Positions 1 to 10,433 of a stretch of DNA of 64,000 bases are shown here, piece by piece; the first letter of the stretch is position 1, and every line of letters begins with the position of its first letter. The position numbers and the translations under genes were made by a program. The stretch covers positions 186,001 to 250,000 of the forward strand of contig NZ_JAFNJE010000003.1 of assembly GCF_017368475.1 (NCBI RefSeq), in the 5' to 3' direction. The notes beneath the pieces are model-generated. The model was not told where the DNA came from and did no database searches. It worked only from the letters and a program-made list of their open reading frames with translations. Origin of the DNA: Alteromonas sp. 5E99-2 (GTDB lineage Bacteria > Pseudomonadota > Gammaproteobacteria > Enterobacterales > Alteromonadaceae).

Positions 1-1181
1 GGAACAACTCCTTTAAATTTACTGGGATAGTCTTCATGGGATTCACAGTGAATTTCGTAATCTAAATGAGCTTTTATTAGCTCAAAGCTTGGCCAATCGC
101 GTTTCCCAACCAAAGCAATAGCGTTTCCGGTATGACCAGCACGACCTGTTCTACCGATACGGTGAATATATTCCTCAGCGTGTTTTGGTAAATCGAAATT
201 CACAACTAAGCCTATATTAGGTAGATCTAAGCCTCTCGAGGCCAAGTCGGTTGTAACCAGTATATTTTGCTGACCTTTTGAAAACCCCATCATCACGGAA
301 GAGCGTTGTTTTTGATTTAAATCACCACTTAAAGCAATAGCAACGTGGTTTTTCGGCAAAACTTCATTCAATAATTCTGCAATTCTGGCGGTGTCTTCTC
401 GAGTGGCTGTAAAAACAGCAGCTTGTTTAAAATCAGATGAAGATAATACTTCTTCTAAAAGTTTTTCTTTATGAGTAACAGAGTCAGCAAAGTAAAAATG
501 CTGATGAATGTCTTGGTGCTTTTCTGTCGATAAACCAATATTGATACGAGTAGGGGCCTTTACCAATTGGTTCGAAAGGTTGTTTAACTCAATATTATCA
601 AGCGTAGCTGAAAACATTAACGTTTGGCGCTTTCTATGATTGGCAAATTTATTGATAGCTAAAAGAGACTCAGCAAAGCCTAAATCCAACATACGATCAG
701 CTTCATCTAAAATAAGGAGTTCTAAGCCGTTTAAAAAGAAATGTCGACTTTCTAAGTGGTCATAGACTCGACCAGATGTGCCAATAATAATATCTGGGTT
801 TTTCCTAAGTGTTTTCGCCTGATCATTATAGTTTTCGCCACCTACAATTAATGCACAACTAAGCTTACCACCTGAAGTTAACTTTTTAACTTCAATGTAA
901 ACTTGTTTTGCTAGCTCGCGAGTAGGGGCCAAAATAAGGGCTCTAGGGTCTTGTTTGCTCAATGCCTTGGTCGACATTAATCTGTGGATTGATGGGATCA
1001 AAAAAGCAAGAGTTTTCCCTGACCCGGTTTGAGACGATGCCATCACGTCCTTTCCCGACAGTGCAGGGAGTATGGTTTTTTCTTGAATATCAGTTAAATT
1101 AGTAAAACCGTAATCGGATAAACGGGAAATTATTTTATGATGTACCGGAAGTTCAGATATTAACAATTTAGGGGTTACCAC
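1..1181 (-). CDS. DEAD-box ATP-dependent RNA helicase (partial, C-terminus off the left edge)
   Basis: Minus-strand frame open to base 1, so the C-terminal end is missing. Superfamily 2 RNA helicase motifs appear in order: a Q-motif-like region (GFTNLTDIQ, residue ~25), Walker A SSQTGSGKT (~49-57), DEAD in LDEADRMLD (~162), SAT in MFSATL (~190), and motif VI HRIGRTGRAG (~338). The family unwinds short RNA duplexes with ATP in ribosome assembly or RNA decay. The overall layout resembles SrmB/RhlE, but the subfamily is not secure without the tail. The likely start is GTG at 1181, which overlaps the stop of the upstream membrane-protein gene by a few bases and suggests translational coupling. 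TTG at 1166 is an alternative start. Confidence 0.93.
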   Translation of the reverse strand, partial: MVTPKLLISELPVHHKIISRLSDYGFTNLTDIQEKTILPALSGKDVMASSQTGSGKTLAFLIPSIHRLMSTKALSKQDPRALILAPTRELAKQVYIEVKKLTSGGKLSCALIVGGENYNDQAKTLRKNPDIIIGTSGRVYDHLESRHFFLNGLELLILDEADRMLDLGFAESLLAINKFANHRKRQTLMFSATLDNIELNNLSNQLVKAPTRINIGLSTEKHQDIHQHFYFADSVTHKEKLLEEVLSSSDFKQAAVFTATREDTARIAELLNEVLPKNHVAIALSGDLNQKQRSSVMMGFSKGQQNILVTTDLASRGLDLPNIGLVVNFDLPKHAEEYIHRIGRTGRAGHTGNAIALVGKRDWPSFELIKAHLDYEIHCESHEDYPSKFKGVV

Positions 1182-1933
1182 TTTTTCTTAGGTGCAAAAA
1201 GTTCATCGAGTTCATCTCTGTCCTCTTCTTTTTTGCGTTCTCTGTCTTCAGCATTCGCATTTTTCAATTCATCTTGAATTTCTGCTAGTTGCTGCTTGAA
1301 TTGCATAAGGCGTTTAGCAAGTATCTCGTCTAGCTTACTTTGATTTTCCATTGCTTTAATGCCTTTTTCAAAATATTGTCGGGCTGAACCCAACATTTTG
1401 GCACTCATTGCACTGGCAGCTCTGCGTCCTAATGTTTCAACGTTAACACGAAGCTGCAATCGCTCTAGTTGTTTGTCTTGTTCAATAAAAACTTTAGGTT
1501 CGACTTTGCCTTTAGAATGCTCAGCTCGAAGTAAAACTCTAAGTTTTTTAACGCCCTGAATATATTGAATGACTTGCTTATCGTTATCAGGTAATCCGAA
1601 CTCACCTAATAGTTCACTACTGTTAGCATCCATGCTTTTAATCATGGCCTCTTTATCTTTTAAGCGTTGCTTAAGATCTGCTGTAGCAGGAGAAAGGGAA
1701 ATAATATTTTCTAACGCAAATAAAACTCGATTGTGCAAAAGAACAACTAATTTTTGCTGAATAGGGAATTGACTACACACAGAAATTGCATTTTCAGTTT
1801 CGTCTATTATGGCTTTAAACTTCGCGATTTCAGTTCTTTTTTCAGCTTCAGCTTTAGCTCGATGCTGCTGAACCGCATTTAAAATTATGGCTGTAACAAA
1901 CAGCACCCCAACCAGTACAACAATTATAATCAT
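1175..1933 (-). CDS. Membrane-anchored coiled-coil protein of unknown function
   Basis: About 252 residues. One N-terminal hydrophobic segment (residues ~2-20, MIIIVVLVGVLFVTAIIL) is followed by a Lys/Glu-rich, largely helical body with probable coiled coils at ~25-55 and ~195-245, ending in a basic tail KKKW. The topology suggests a single-pass inner-membrane protein with a cytoplasmic or periplasmic helical domain; no catalytic motif is visible. ATG at 1933 is preferred; TTG directly before it is also possible, with GGAGA a little upstream. Its stop overlaps the start of the DEAD-box helicase, so the two are probably co-transcribed. I do not recognise the family. Confidence 0.8.
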   Translation of the reverse strand: MIIIVVLVGVLFVTAIILNAVQQHRAKAEAEKRTEIAKFKAIIDETENAISVCSQFPIQQKLVVLLHNRVLFALENIISLSPATADLKQRLKDKEAMIKSMDANSSELLGEFGLPDNDKQVIQYIQGVKKLRVLLRAEHSKGKVEPKVFIEQDKQLERLQLRVNVETLGRRAASAMSAKMLGSARQYFEKGIKAMENQSKLDEILAKRLMQFKQQLAEIQDELKNANAEDRERKKEEDRDELDELFAPKKKW

Positions 1934-2005
1934 CAAGAAACTCAGTCTCCAATATGCCTTACCAAAAAAACAAAAATTTAGCTAATACTGTTATATAGAC
2001 CAATA

Positions 2006-2722
2006 TTACGGTAATTTCACTGAAAAGACACTTCCGCCTAGCCTACCACCATTTGATAATGAAATCTTTCCTCGTCTATCGTTATTTTCATGAGCATGTG
2101 CGATCAACTTTGCAAAGAACAAGCCTAGCCCTGTTCTACCGTTTTTTATACTGGTTGAAGACGGAATATCGCAACTACTTGTTAACATCACATCGGGATA
2201 ACCTGTTCCATCGTCTTCAACAGTAATTAATAGCCATTCTCCATTACTATTTTTCTCGACTTTTGCCGTTAAAATAAGCTTTTTACCTGCGTACTTTAGC
2301 GCGTTAATGAGAACATCGTTCAACAATAAATAAATGAGTTCTGAGTCTAAGTACCAATGCAATTCACTTGTTACATTAGTCTCTATCGATACATTTTTTT
2401 GATTTGCATAATAATGATGAGATGTAACTATATCTTCAAGTAAGTCTTCTATGTTGTAAAAGTCTACGGTTGTAGGAAGTTGCTGTACGTCTGTTCTATA
2501 TAGCGATAGTAATTGTACTAAATTTGAATTTAATCGCGACGCCTCATAATGAGTACAACAAATGTGGGAATGAGCGTCCTCTAAATCTGCAGGAACATGT
2601 TGCTCTAGTGTCTCAATTGATTGAATAAGTAACCCTAGCGAGTTTTTCATATCGTGTACTACTGCAGTTAAAACGTCTGAAAAGTCGATGGGGGTGTTAT
2701 TTTTCAAAGTATTGTTCTTCAT
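2006..2722 (-). CDS. Small soluble sensor histidine kinase (orphan)
   Basis: About 238 residues with no membrane segment. It has a histidine phosphoacceptor box VVHDMKNSL near residue 27 and a HATPase_c domain: N box NDVLINALKYA (~140), G1 DDGTGYP (~175) and G2 GRTGLGLFFAKL (~200). That is the core of a two-component kinase without its own sensory domain, so it would act in the cytoplasm, probably receiving input from a partner protein. No response regulator is adjacent; the divergent neighbour is cysB. ATG at 2722 was taken over the TTG one codon upstream. No good ribosome binding site is visible for either. Confidence 0.88.
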   Translation of the reverse strand: MKNNTLKNNTPIDFSDVLTAVVHDMKNSLGLLIQSIETLEQHVPADLEDAHSHICCTHYEASRLNSNLVQLLSLYRTDVQQLPTTVDFYNIEDLLEDIVTSHHYYANQKNVSIETNVTSELHWYLDSELIYLLLNDVLINALKYAGKKLILTAKVEKNSNGEWLLITVEDDGTGYPDVMLTSSCDIPSSTSIKNGRTGLGLFFAKLIAHAHENNDRRGKISLSNGGRLGGSVFSVKLP

Positions 2723-2897
2723 CAATAAAAGGTATTAGCTAAGTGAATTAATTCAAGCTGAGTTTTGGTAATTATGCAATAAATCGTTATTTTCTTTGAA
2801 CAGTATTTCTATATTATGAAAACAAAGGTTCTTTTAACTTTTAATTATAACCCAATTTGGGTAAAGTAAATGGTTATTTACATCCATATTTCCCTGA

Positions 2898-3893
<996 letters not shown>

Positions 3894-5282
3894 TTAACAC
3901 TCAATAATGTTGACAGCTAAACCGCCTCGGGCGGTTTCTTTGTATTTACTTTTCATATCTTCTCCAGTTTCACGCATGGTTTTTATTACTTTATCTAGAG
4001 ACACCTTGTGATCTCCGGTACCCCGAAGCGCTAACCGTGAAGCATTAATTGCCTTAATTGCACCCATAGCATTTCTTTCTATGCAAGGAACCTGCACTAA
4101 GCCACCAACGGGATCGCACGTTAACCCCAAGTTGTGCTCCATACCTATTTCTGCGGCATTTTCTACATTAACAATTGAGCCACCTAATACAGCCGTTAAA
4201 GCGCCTGCTGCCATAGAGCAGGCAACACCAATTTCTCCTTGGCAACCAACTTCAGCCCCTGAAATAGACGCATTCTTTTTATACAAAATACCAATAGCGC
4301 CTGCCGTTAGTAAAAATCGCGTTGCTGTTTCGGCATCTATTTTTCGAACAAATTTGTCATAGTAGGCCATGACGGCGGGAATAACCCCTGCGGCACCATT
4401 AGTAGGCGCGGTAACAACTCTGCCGCCAGCGGCATTTTCTTCATTTACTGCTAGGGCAAACACATTGACCCAGTCCATAACCTGCATTGGGTCATTTGAG
4501 TTTTCGTTTTGTAGCCGCCTGTATAAATTAGGTGCTCTTCTCGGGACTTTTAAGCCTCCAGGTAATATACCTTCCTGATTTAGCCCTCGTTCGATGCAGG
4601 ATTCCATTACTTTCCAAATATCGAACAAAGCATTTTCAATATGATCTCTAGGAGAAACTAAAGCTTTTGATAAAAAGGCAACTTCATTTTCCATCATCAG
4701 AGCGCTAATGCTAAGCCCGTTAGCATTGCATAAATCGATAAGCTCATCTGCAGTCTCAAACCCATAAGGTATATGAGAGAACTGCGCAGCCGTTTCTGTT
4801 TTCACCTTTTCGTATTCATCTTCAGTAACGATAAAACCACCACCAATAGAGTAATAGGTAAATGCTTGTTCGCGTTTGTCGTTAAACCTAAATTTGATTG
4901 TTAGTGCATTAGAGTGAAGGGGAAGGGTTTTACGACAATGAAAAACAATGGCGCCTTGTTGAGGGAAGGGCACTGCATGTTCTCCATTTAAATGAATAAT
5001 TTCCGTTTCTCGTACTTTTGATAAATATCCGTCAACTAAAGATACATCAACGTTTTCAGGTGTTTCGCCCATTAAGCCAAGTATGACCGCTTTGCCTGTA
5101 CCGTGACCTATTCCTGTTTGTCCAAGAGAGCCAAACAACTCTACTGTTACCTGATTAATCTCTGACAACGCGCCTTTATTACTAAGCTGCTTTACGCATT
5201 CAGATGCGGCGCGCATCGGCCCTACGGTATGTGAGCTTGAAGGGCCAATACCCACAGAAAAAAGGTCAAAAATACTAATCAT
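3894..5282 (-). CDS. sdaA: L-serine ammonia-lyase (serine dehydratase), single-chain iron-sulfur type
   Basis: 462 residues. Converts L-serine to pyruvate and ammonia using a [4Fe-4S] cluster. The N-terminal beta domain begins [21 protein letters not shown]. The catalytic alpha domain has the cluster-associated cysteines in [12 protein letters not shown] (~345-356), LTCDPVGG (~386) and VPCIERN. Length and motifs fit the single-polypeptide SdaA/SdaB type. The start codon overlaps the stop of the upstream Nudix gene in a TAATG arrangement, so translation is probably coupled in a pabB-Nudix-sdaA operon. It is convergent with cysB, which controls the pathway that consumes serine. Confidence 0.96.
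   Translation of the reverse strand: MISIFDLFSVGIGPSSSHTVGPMRAASECVKQLSNKGALSEINQVTVELFGSLGQTGIGHGTGKAVILGLMGETPENVDVSLVDGYLSKVRETEIIHLNGEHAVPFPQQGAIVFHCRKTLPLHSNALTIKFRFNDKREQAFTYYSIGGGFIVTEDEYEKVKTETAAQFSHIPYGFETADELIDLCNANGLSISALMMENEVAFLSKALVSPRDHIENALFDIWKVMESCIERGLNQEGILPGGLKVPRRAPNLYRRLQNENSNDPMQVMDWVNVFALAVNEENAAGGRVVTAPTNGAAGVIPAVMAYYDKFVRKIDAETATRFLLTAGAIGILYKKNASISGAEVGCQGEIGVACSMAAGALTAVLGGSIVNVENAAEIGMEHNLGLTCDPVGGLVQVPCIERNAMGAIKAINASRLALRGTGDHKVSLDKVIKTMRETGEDMKSKYKETARGGLAVNIIEC
3919..3937 (+). terminator. Probable cysB terminator embedded in the sdaA coding end
   Basis: Perfect 8-bp stem (AAACCGCC / GGCGGTTT) with a TCG loop, followed by CTTTG. It lies 26 bases past the cysB stop but within the last codons of the convergent sdaA gene. 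On the minus strand it would encode part of the C-terminal ETARGGL of SdaA. Confidence 0.6.
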
Positions 5283-5860
5283 TATTTATTGTCATAAAGG
5301 TGATAACTCAAGTTCCGAATAATGGCCGCCGTTGCCCCCCATATCGTATAGCGTTGATATCGAATAAAGTAAAGTGTTTGCGTTAAACCCATGCGCTGAA
5401 CGGGGTAAACATAATGGTTTGCCAAATTGCACAGCTCACACAAAGGAACTTGAAAGACGCTTGCCACTTCGTTGTCATTCATAACAATATCGAAGGGTGG
5501 ATGCACAAAACCAATCAATGGGGTGATTTCATACCCAGTCACCGTTCTGTATTTGCCTATATTTCCCAGCCATTGGATATTTTGCTGAGGGATACCAATT
5601 TCTTCGAATGTTTCTCTTGCCGCTGTGTGTTGAATAGATGCATCGGAACTTTCTACTTTGCCACCCGGGAAGCTGACTTGTCCAGCGTGGTGTTTTAAGT
5701 GGTGAGCACGTTCAGTTAACAGCACGGAAAGCTGATTGCCTTCTTCTATTAAAGGAATTAACACTGCTGCTTCGCGACCTTTAGACTCAAGAGGGAAATC
5801 AATTTCAGCGTCAATAGAGCGAATATGGTGGAAGCGGCGTAAAAACTCTTGTTTATTCAT
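5282..5860 (-). CDS. nudL: CoA pyrophosphatase-like Nudix hydrolase (NudL type)
   Basis: 192 residues. The Nudix box is visible as PGGKVESS...[10 protein letters not shown] (residues ~67-92), with the REtxEExG core intact. The flanking QVSFPGG and later YEITPLIG are typical of the NudL/CoAse branch, which hydrolyses coenzyme A to 3',5'-ADP and 4'-phosphopantetheine. It overlaps the pabB stop by 8 bases and touches the sdaA start. A pabB-nudL-sdaA order is known from other gammaproteobacteria. The exact substrate is inferred from the family. Confidence 0.88.
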   Translation of the reverse strand: MNKQEFLRRFHHIRSIDAEIDFPLESKGREAAVLIPLIEEGNQLSVLLTERAHHLKHHAGQVSFPGGKVESSDASIQHTAARETFEEIGIPQQNIQWLGNIGKYRTVTGYEITPLIGFVHPPFDIVMNDNEVASVFQVPLCELCNLANHYVYPVQRMGLTQTLYFIRYQRYTIWGATAAIIRNLSYHLYDNK

Positions 5861-7277
5861 TTGATACTAAATGAGGCACTATCTTAGCTACTTTATCGAA
5901 GGTTTCTTTATATTCCTCACTGGCTTTTGAGTCAATAACAATGCCGCCGCCTGCGCAGCAATAGATTGAACCATTTTCCGCTACCAAGGTGCGAATACAA
6001 ATACTGGAGTCCATATCATTTTGCCAACCATTATAAAAAATGGAACCGCAGTATACGTTGCGTTTGTGGGGTTCTAGTTCTTCGATGATTTCCATTGCAC
6101 GTACTTTTGGTGCGCCGGTAATAGAGCCACCTGGAAACGCATCTTTTAGTAGCATAAGGGGCGTACTTTGAGGTTTAAGTACGCCTGTCACTACACTAAC
6201 CATGTGATGTACCGCTTCATAACTTTCTAACGAAAACAAATGTGGAACATCAACAGAGTTGGGTTCGCAGTGTTTACTTAAATCATTTCGAAGTAAATCA
6301 ACAATCATTAAGTTTTCAGCTTTGTCTTTTTCTGAGTTTAGCAAGGCATTGGCCGATGCATCATCTTCTTGTTTGTCCCCACTTCGCGGTCGCGTGCCCT
6401 TAATGGGGCGAGTTTCGACCATGTTGTTCTTCACACTTAAGAATCGCTCGGGAGACACACTGAGCACCGCACCGTGAGGGGTAACTAAATAAGCGGAAAA
6501 AGGCGATTTATTCGTATCCCTTAGCGCTAAATACGCATTGAATAAGCTACCGGAATAATTCGCTGAAAAACGTTGAGAAAAGTTCGTTTGATAACAATCA
6601 CCTTCAACCAAATAGCGATGAATACGGTCAATTGCGTCGTGGTATTGCTGTTCGGTTAAATTTGAACGCCAAGGCGAGGTTAACGCAAATTCATTATTAT
6701 TATCTGAACTAGGCGCGGGCAAGTTATCGCTATTGTAGCTGTATGTATTGGGTTGGTTGTTAATACAGCAGTAATATTGCTTGTTAGTTTGGTGGCAATG
6801 AATAATGCCATTGGAATACAAACCAATAATCACATCAGCGGTGGCGTAGTCAGTTTTATCATGGCTTTCAGAATGAATACTCTTAACGTAAGAGCGAGCA
6901 ACATCATACCCAACCAATCCGGCTAAACCCGTTTGGAATGGTAGATTATCAGGTACGCTGTCGTAATTTACCGGTACAATATTTTGCTTAAATTCCTGCA
7001 ATAATGAATCGGCAACCGCGAGGGGATCGGCCCGAGATACGGATTTTTGTTTTTCTTTTATATTGTGAACGACAGTTCTACCGCACTGCTGAGTAACCAG
7101 ATGTTCTGGTTCCCAAAGCATAAATGAATACTGGTTTTCATTGGCACTGCTTCCCGCTGAATCTAAAAGCAACGAGTGTAGCTTGTGCTGCAAACCGCTA
7201 AACCTTTCATGTAAAGGAAGGCAGTCTTTGGGTGCTAAAGGGTGTATATGTAAATAAAGAAACGCTTTGTTGCTCAT
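5853..7277 (-). CDS. pabB: Aminodeoxychorismate synthase component I
   Basis: About 474 residues. Chorismate-binding enzyme that aminates chorismate to 4-amino-4-deoxychorismate for folate synthesis, with ammonia from the PabA glutaminase (not in this window). Visible: PIKGTRPR, whose lysine distinguishes PabB from the PIAGT of anthranilate synthase; NLMIVDLLRNDL; and FPGGSITGAPKVRAMEII near the C-terminus. The N-terminal half carries the weaker conserved PabB/TrpE lobe. ATG 7277 is preferred; TTG 7283 is also in frame. First gene of the minus-strand operon, divergent from fumarase. Confidence 0.94.
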   Translation of the reverse strand: MSNKAFLYLHIHPLAPKDCLPLHERFSGLQHKLHSLLLDSAGSSANENQYSFMLWEPEHLVTQQCGRTVVHNIKEKQKSVSRADPLAVADSLLQEFKQNIVPVNYDSVPDNLPFQTGLAGLVGYDVARSYVKSIHSESHDKTDYATADVIIGLYSNGIIHCHQTNKQYYCCINNQPNTYSYNSDNLPAPSSDNNNEFALTSPWRSNLTEQQYHDAIDRIHRYLVEGDCYQTNFSQRFSANYSGSLFNAYLALRDTNKSPFSAYLVTPHGAVLSVSPERFLSVKNNMVETRPIKGTRPRSGDKQEDDASANALLNSEKDKAENLMIVDLLRNDLSKHCEPNSVDVPHLFSLESYEAVHHMVSVVTGVLKPQSTPLMLLKDAFPGGSITGAPKVRAMEIIEELEPHKRNVYCGSIFYNGWQNDMDSSICIRTLVAENGSIYCCAGGGIVIDSKASEEYKETFDKVAKIVPHLVSNE

Positions 7278-7362
7278 GTTCAACTGGTAACGACTATCCG
7301 ACTTGCGATAGTATACGCCTATAAATTTACATATTCATGTTATGTCGTTTACAGGGGACAAA

Positions 7363-8883
7363 ATGTCTACAATTCGCCAGCAAGATTTTATCGATAGCAT
7401 CGAAGATGCGCTCCAGTTTATTTCTTTCTATCATCCTCTTGATTACGTTCAAGCTGTAGAAAAAGCCTACAACAAAGAAAAAAGTCAGGCGGCAAAAGAC
7501 GCCATGGCGCAGATATTGATTAATTCAAGAATGTCAGCCGAAGGTAAACGCCCTCTGTGTCAAGACACGGGCATAGTGACTTGTTTTGTAAAGGTAGGTA
7601 TGGACGTGTCGTGGGATAAAACCGACATGACAGTACAAGAAATGGTAGACGAGGGAACCCGTCGTGCTTATTCAAATAAAGACAACCCATTAAGAGCGTC
7701 TATTGTTGCTGACCCTGCAGGGGCCCGTAAAAATACAAAAGACAATACCCCTGCGGTTGTTCACCTAGATATGGTGAAGGGCGGCAATGTCGAAGTGATG
7801 ATTGCGGCCAAAGGTGGCGGTTCGGAAAACAAATCTAAAATGGTCATGTTAAACCCAAGTGACGACATTGTTGAATGGGTTGTTAAAACATTGCCTACTA
7901 TGGGAGCGGGTTGGTGTCCTCCTGGTATGCTAGGCCTAGGTATTGGCGGTACAGCTGAAAAAGCCGCGGTGTTAGCGAAAGAAAGCTTAATGGACCCAGT
8001 GGACATCCACGAACTTATCGAACGGGGCCCAGAAACCACTGACGAGAAACTGCGGGTTGATATTTTCAATGCAGTAAACAAACTCGGTATTGGTGCGCAA
8101 GGCCTAGGTGGCTTAACCACAGTGGTAGATGTGAAAATCATGTCGCTGCCTACTCATGCAGCTTCTAAGCCTGTCGCAATGATCCCTAACTGCGCGGCAA
8201 CTCGTCATGCGCACTTCACCTTAGACGGTTCAGGCCCAGCAGAATTAAAAGCGCCCAAGTTAGAAGAGTGGCCAGATATTACATGGGAAGTAGGGGAAAA
8301 TACCCGCCGTGTAAACATGGACACCCTAACTAAAGATGAAGTTAAAGAATGGAAAGTCGGCGAAACAATTCTTCTTTCAGGAAAAATGCTGACTGGCCGT
8401 GATGCTGCCCATAAACGTATTCAAACCATGATGGACAATGGTGAAGGTTTACCTGATGGCGTAGATTTAACCGATAGATTTATTTATTACGTAGGCCCTG
8501 TAGATGCTGTTGGCAATGAAGCGGTAGGTCCGGCAGGCCCAACGACGGCAACGCGAATGGATAAGTTTACCGACATGATGCTAGAAAAAACGGGCCTAAT
8601 GGGCATGATTGGTAAAGCAGAGCGAGGCCCTGCGACGGTGAAATCCATTGCTGAACATCAATCCGTTTACTTAATGGCTGTTGGCGGCGCGGCGTACTTG
8701 GTTTCTAAAGCCATTAAAAAAGCCAAAGTGGTGGCCTTTGAAGATTTAGGAATGGAAGCCATATACGAATTTGAAGTGGAAGACATGCCAGTTACTGTTG
8801 CAGTAGACAGCACAGGTGCCAATGCCCACGAAACAGGGCCTGCAATTTGGAAAGTTAAAATTGCTGAAATGGACGATGCGTAA
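7363..8883 (+). CDS. Fumarate hydratase class I (iron-sulfur, homodimeric type)
   Basis: About 506 residues. Interconverts fumarate and L-malate in the TCA cycle. Cluster cysteines are visible in RPLCQDTG (early), GAGWCPPGMLG (mid) and MIPNCAATRHAHF; the C-terminal swivelling domain contains GPAGPTTATRMD. Length fits the single-chain FumA/FumB family. The upstream ATG at 7342 is in frame, but the ATG at 7363 has a strong AGGGGA ribosome binding site 5 bases before it and is chosen. It is followed after 5 bases by rmuC, so the two are probably co-transcribed. Confidence 0.95.
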   Translation: MSTIRQQDFIDSIEDALQFISFYHPLDYVQAVEKAYNKEKSQAAKDAMAQILINSRMSAEGKRPLCQDTGIVTCFVKVGMDVSWDKTDMTVQEMVDEGTRRAYSNKDNPLRASIVADPAGARKNTKDNTPAVVHLDMVKGGNVEVMIAAKGGGSENKSKMVMLNPSDDIVEWVVKTLPTMGAGWCPPGMLGLGIGGTAEKAAVLAKESLMDPVDIHELIERGPETTDEKLRVDIFNAVNKLGIGAQGLGGLTTVVDVKIMSLPTHAASKPVAMIPNCAATRHAHFTLDGSGPAELKAPKLEEWPDITWEVGENTRRVNMDTLTKDEVKEWKVGETILLSGKMLTGRDAAHKRIQTMMDNGEGLPDGVDLTDRFIYYVGPVDAVGNEAVGPAGPTTATRMDKFTDMMLEKTGLMGMIGKAERGPATVKSIAEHQSVYLMAVGGAAYLVSKAIKKAKVVAFEDLGMEAIYEFEVEDMPVTVAVDSTGANAHETGPAIWKVKIAEMDDA

Positions 8884-8888
8884 TATTG

Positions 8889-10247
8889 ATGCTGAGCTTT
8901 GAATTAACAGTAGTATCATCAATACTAGGGGGGCTTCTTGTTGGAGCCTCTGTTACTGCGCTTATTTTGGGAAATAAAAATAAGCGTATCGCCCAGCTTC
9001 ACGACGAATTAGTCGAAAAAAACCAAACACAAAACGACAGCATCATTGCATTGACTTCCGATGCTGCGCTCGCTACGGAATTGCGAAGTCAATATGAATC
9101 ACTGCAAAGTGATTACACTGAATTACAGCAAACCCATTCAACCTTGTTTGCGAGTTACAAAGCCTTTGAGTCTGCGTCTATACAAAAAGAGCAAGCTCAG
9201 CAAGAAAAGCTAGAAACCCTGACACAAACAGAAAAGCGATTAACTGAACAATTTGAAAACCTTGCGCATAAAATTTTCGAAAAACAAAGTGAATCCTTTA
9301 CTCAGCTGAATAATAGAGGCTTAGATGCCTTGCTAACCCCACTAAAAGAGCAAATCGATGGGTTTAAACGCCAGCTTACCGACCAGCATGTAAGAGAAGG
9401 TCAAGAACGCGCCAGTTTAAAAACCGAGATTTTAGGCTTAAAAGAGCTCAACAATAAAATTACCGAAGAAGCCGCAGCGCTCACATTAGCGCTAAAAGGC
9501 GATAATAAACAACAAGGTAATTGGGGTGAGGTGGTACTTGAACGCGTACTGAAGGAATCTGGGTTGCGTGAAGGTCATGAGTTTGAAACTCAGGTGTCTT
9601 CAACTAGCACTGAAGGCAGGCTTCAACAACCTGACGTGGTAGTGCATTTACCCAATGACAAAGACGTGGTTATTGATTCAAAAGTCAGCTTGTCGGCTTA
9701 TGAACGCTATTTTAATTGCGACGACGAGTCACAAAAGCAACAGCATTTAAAAGATCACGTTAATTCGCTAAAAGCCCATATTAAGGGGTTAAGTAAAAAG
9801 GATTATCAATCCTTACCCAATTTACGCACCTTGGATTATGTGTTGATGTTCTTACCTATTGAGCCTGCGTTTATACTGGCCATAGAAGAAGATCCTGAGT
9901 TAGTCAGTTACGCGCTAAGCTTGAACATTATGCTGGTAAGCCCAACCAATTTACTGGTTGCATTGCGTACCATCAATAATATTTGGCAATACGAATATCA
10001 AAATCAAAACGCACAAAAAATTGCTGAACACGGTGCCAAACTGTATGACAAATTCAGTAACTTTATTACCGACATGGAAAAAGTAGGTAAATCAATGGAT
10101 GTGACTCAACGTCACTTTGATGGTGCAATGAACAAGTTATCAGTAGGGCGAGGCAACATTATTCGTCAAATTGAACAGTTTCGAGAGCTTGGTGTACAAC
10201 CTTCAAAGAAATTGCCGGATAATTTACTGAATGACGAGCTAGATTAG
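8889..10247 (+). CDS. rmuC: RmuC-family DNA recombination protein
   Basis: About 452 residues. N-terminal membrane anchor (LTVVSSILGGLLVGASVTALIL, ~4-26), a long coiled-coil segment (~30-170), then the RmuC nuclease-fold domain with GNWGEVVLERVL, PDVVVHLPNDKDVVIDSKVS and YVLMFLPIEPAF. The PD-(D/E)xK-like fold with DSK is intact. RmuC limits inversions at short inverted repeats and is thought to process DNA at the membrane. Starts 5 bases after the fumarase stop with no good ribosome binding site, suggesting coupled translation. The conserved C-terminus NIIRQIEQFRELGVQPSKKL is present. Confidence 0.94.
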   Translation: MLSFELTVVSSILGGLLVGASVTALILGNKNKRIAQLHDELVEKNQTQNDSIIALTSDAALATELRSQYESLQSDYTELQQTHSTLFASYKAFESASIQKEQAQQEKLETLTQTEKRLTEQFENLAHKIFEKQSESFTQLNNRGLDALLTPLKEQIDGFKRQLTDQHVREGQERASLKTEILGLKELNNKITEEAAALTLALKGDNKQQGNWGEVVLERVLKESGLREGHEFETQVSSTSTEGRLQQPDVVVHLPNDKDVVIDSKVSLSAYERYFNCDDESQKQQHLKDHVNSLKAHIKGLSKKDYQSLPNLRTLDYVLMFLPIEPAFILAIEEDPELVSYALSLNIMLVSPTNLLVALRTINNIWQYEYQNQNAQKIAEHGAKLYDKFSNFITDMEKVGKSMDVTQRHFDGAMNKLSVGRGNIIRQIEQFRELGVQPSKKLPDNLLNDELD

Positions 10248-10274
10248 TTTTTATACCTCTAACTATTACTTCTG

Positions 10275-10298
10275 TTCCCGCTGAATTCTCGGCGGGAA
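10275..10298 (+). terminator. rmuC terminator hairpin
   Basis: Inverted repeat TTCCCGC / GCGGGAA with a 10-base loop, 27 bases after the rmuC stop. The T-rich stretch follows only after about 12 bases, so termination may be partial. Confidence 0.5.
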
Positions 10299-10395
10299 TG
10301 TTCACTCTCACTTTTTTCATTTAACACGATTCTTAACTCTAGCCTTAACGCTATTCGAAAAATTAGTGATTGACTATTTATGATTAACAATTAGA

Positions 10396-10413
10396 CTACC
10401 TATCAGTAGGTAG
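10396..10413. promoter_or_regulatory. Candidate TetR-type operator (site A)
   Basis: CTACCTATCAGTAGGTAG has perfect 7-bp arms (CTACCTA / TAGGTAG) around four central bases, a few bases before the CmcJ-like gene. It aligns at 12 of 16 positions with site B at 27943-27958. Site C, between the TetR gene and the amine oxidase, is related. Placement over the start region suggests repression. Confidence 0.5.
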
Positions 10414-10433
10414 ATTTAATGAGTGGGAATAAT

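Noticed and set aside
7761-8141. Minus-strand open frame within the fumarase gene
   Set aside because: Fumarase is intact with all cluster cysteines on the plus strand; the opposite frame is low-complexity and has no start signal.
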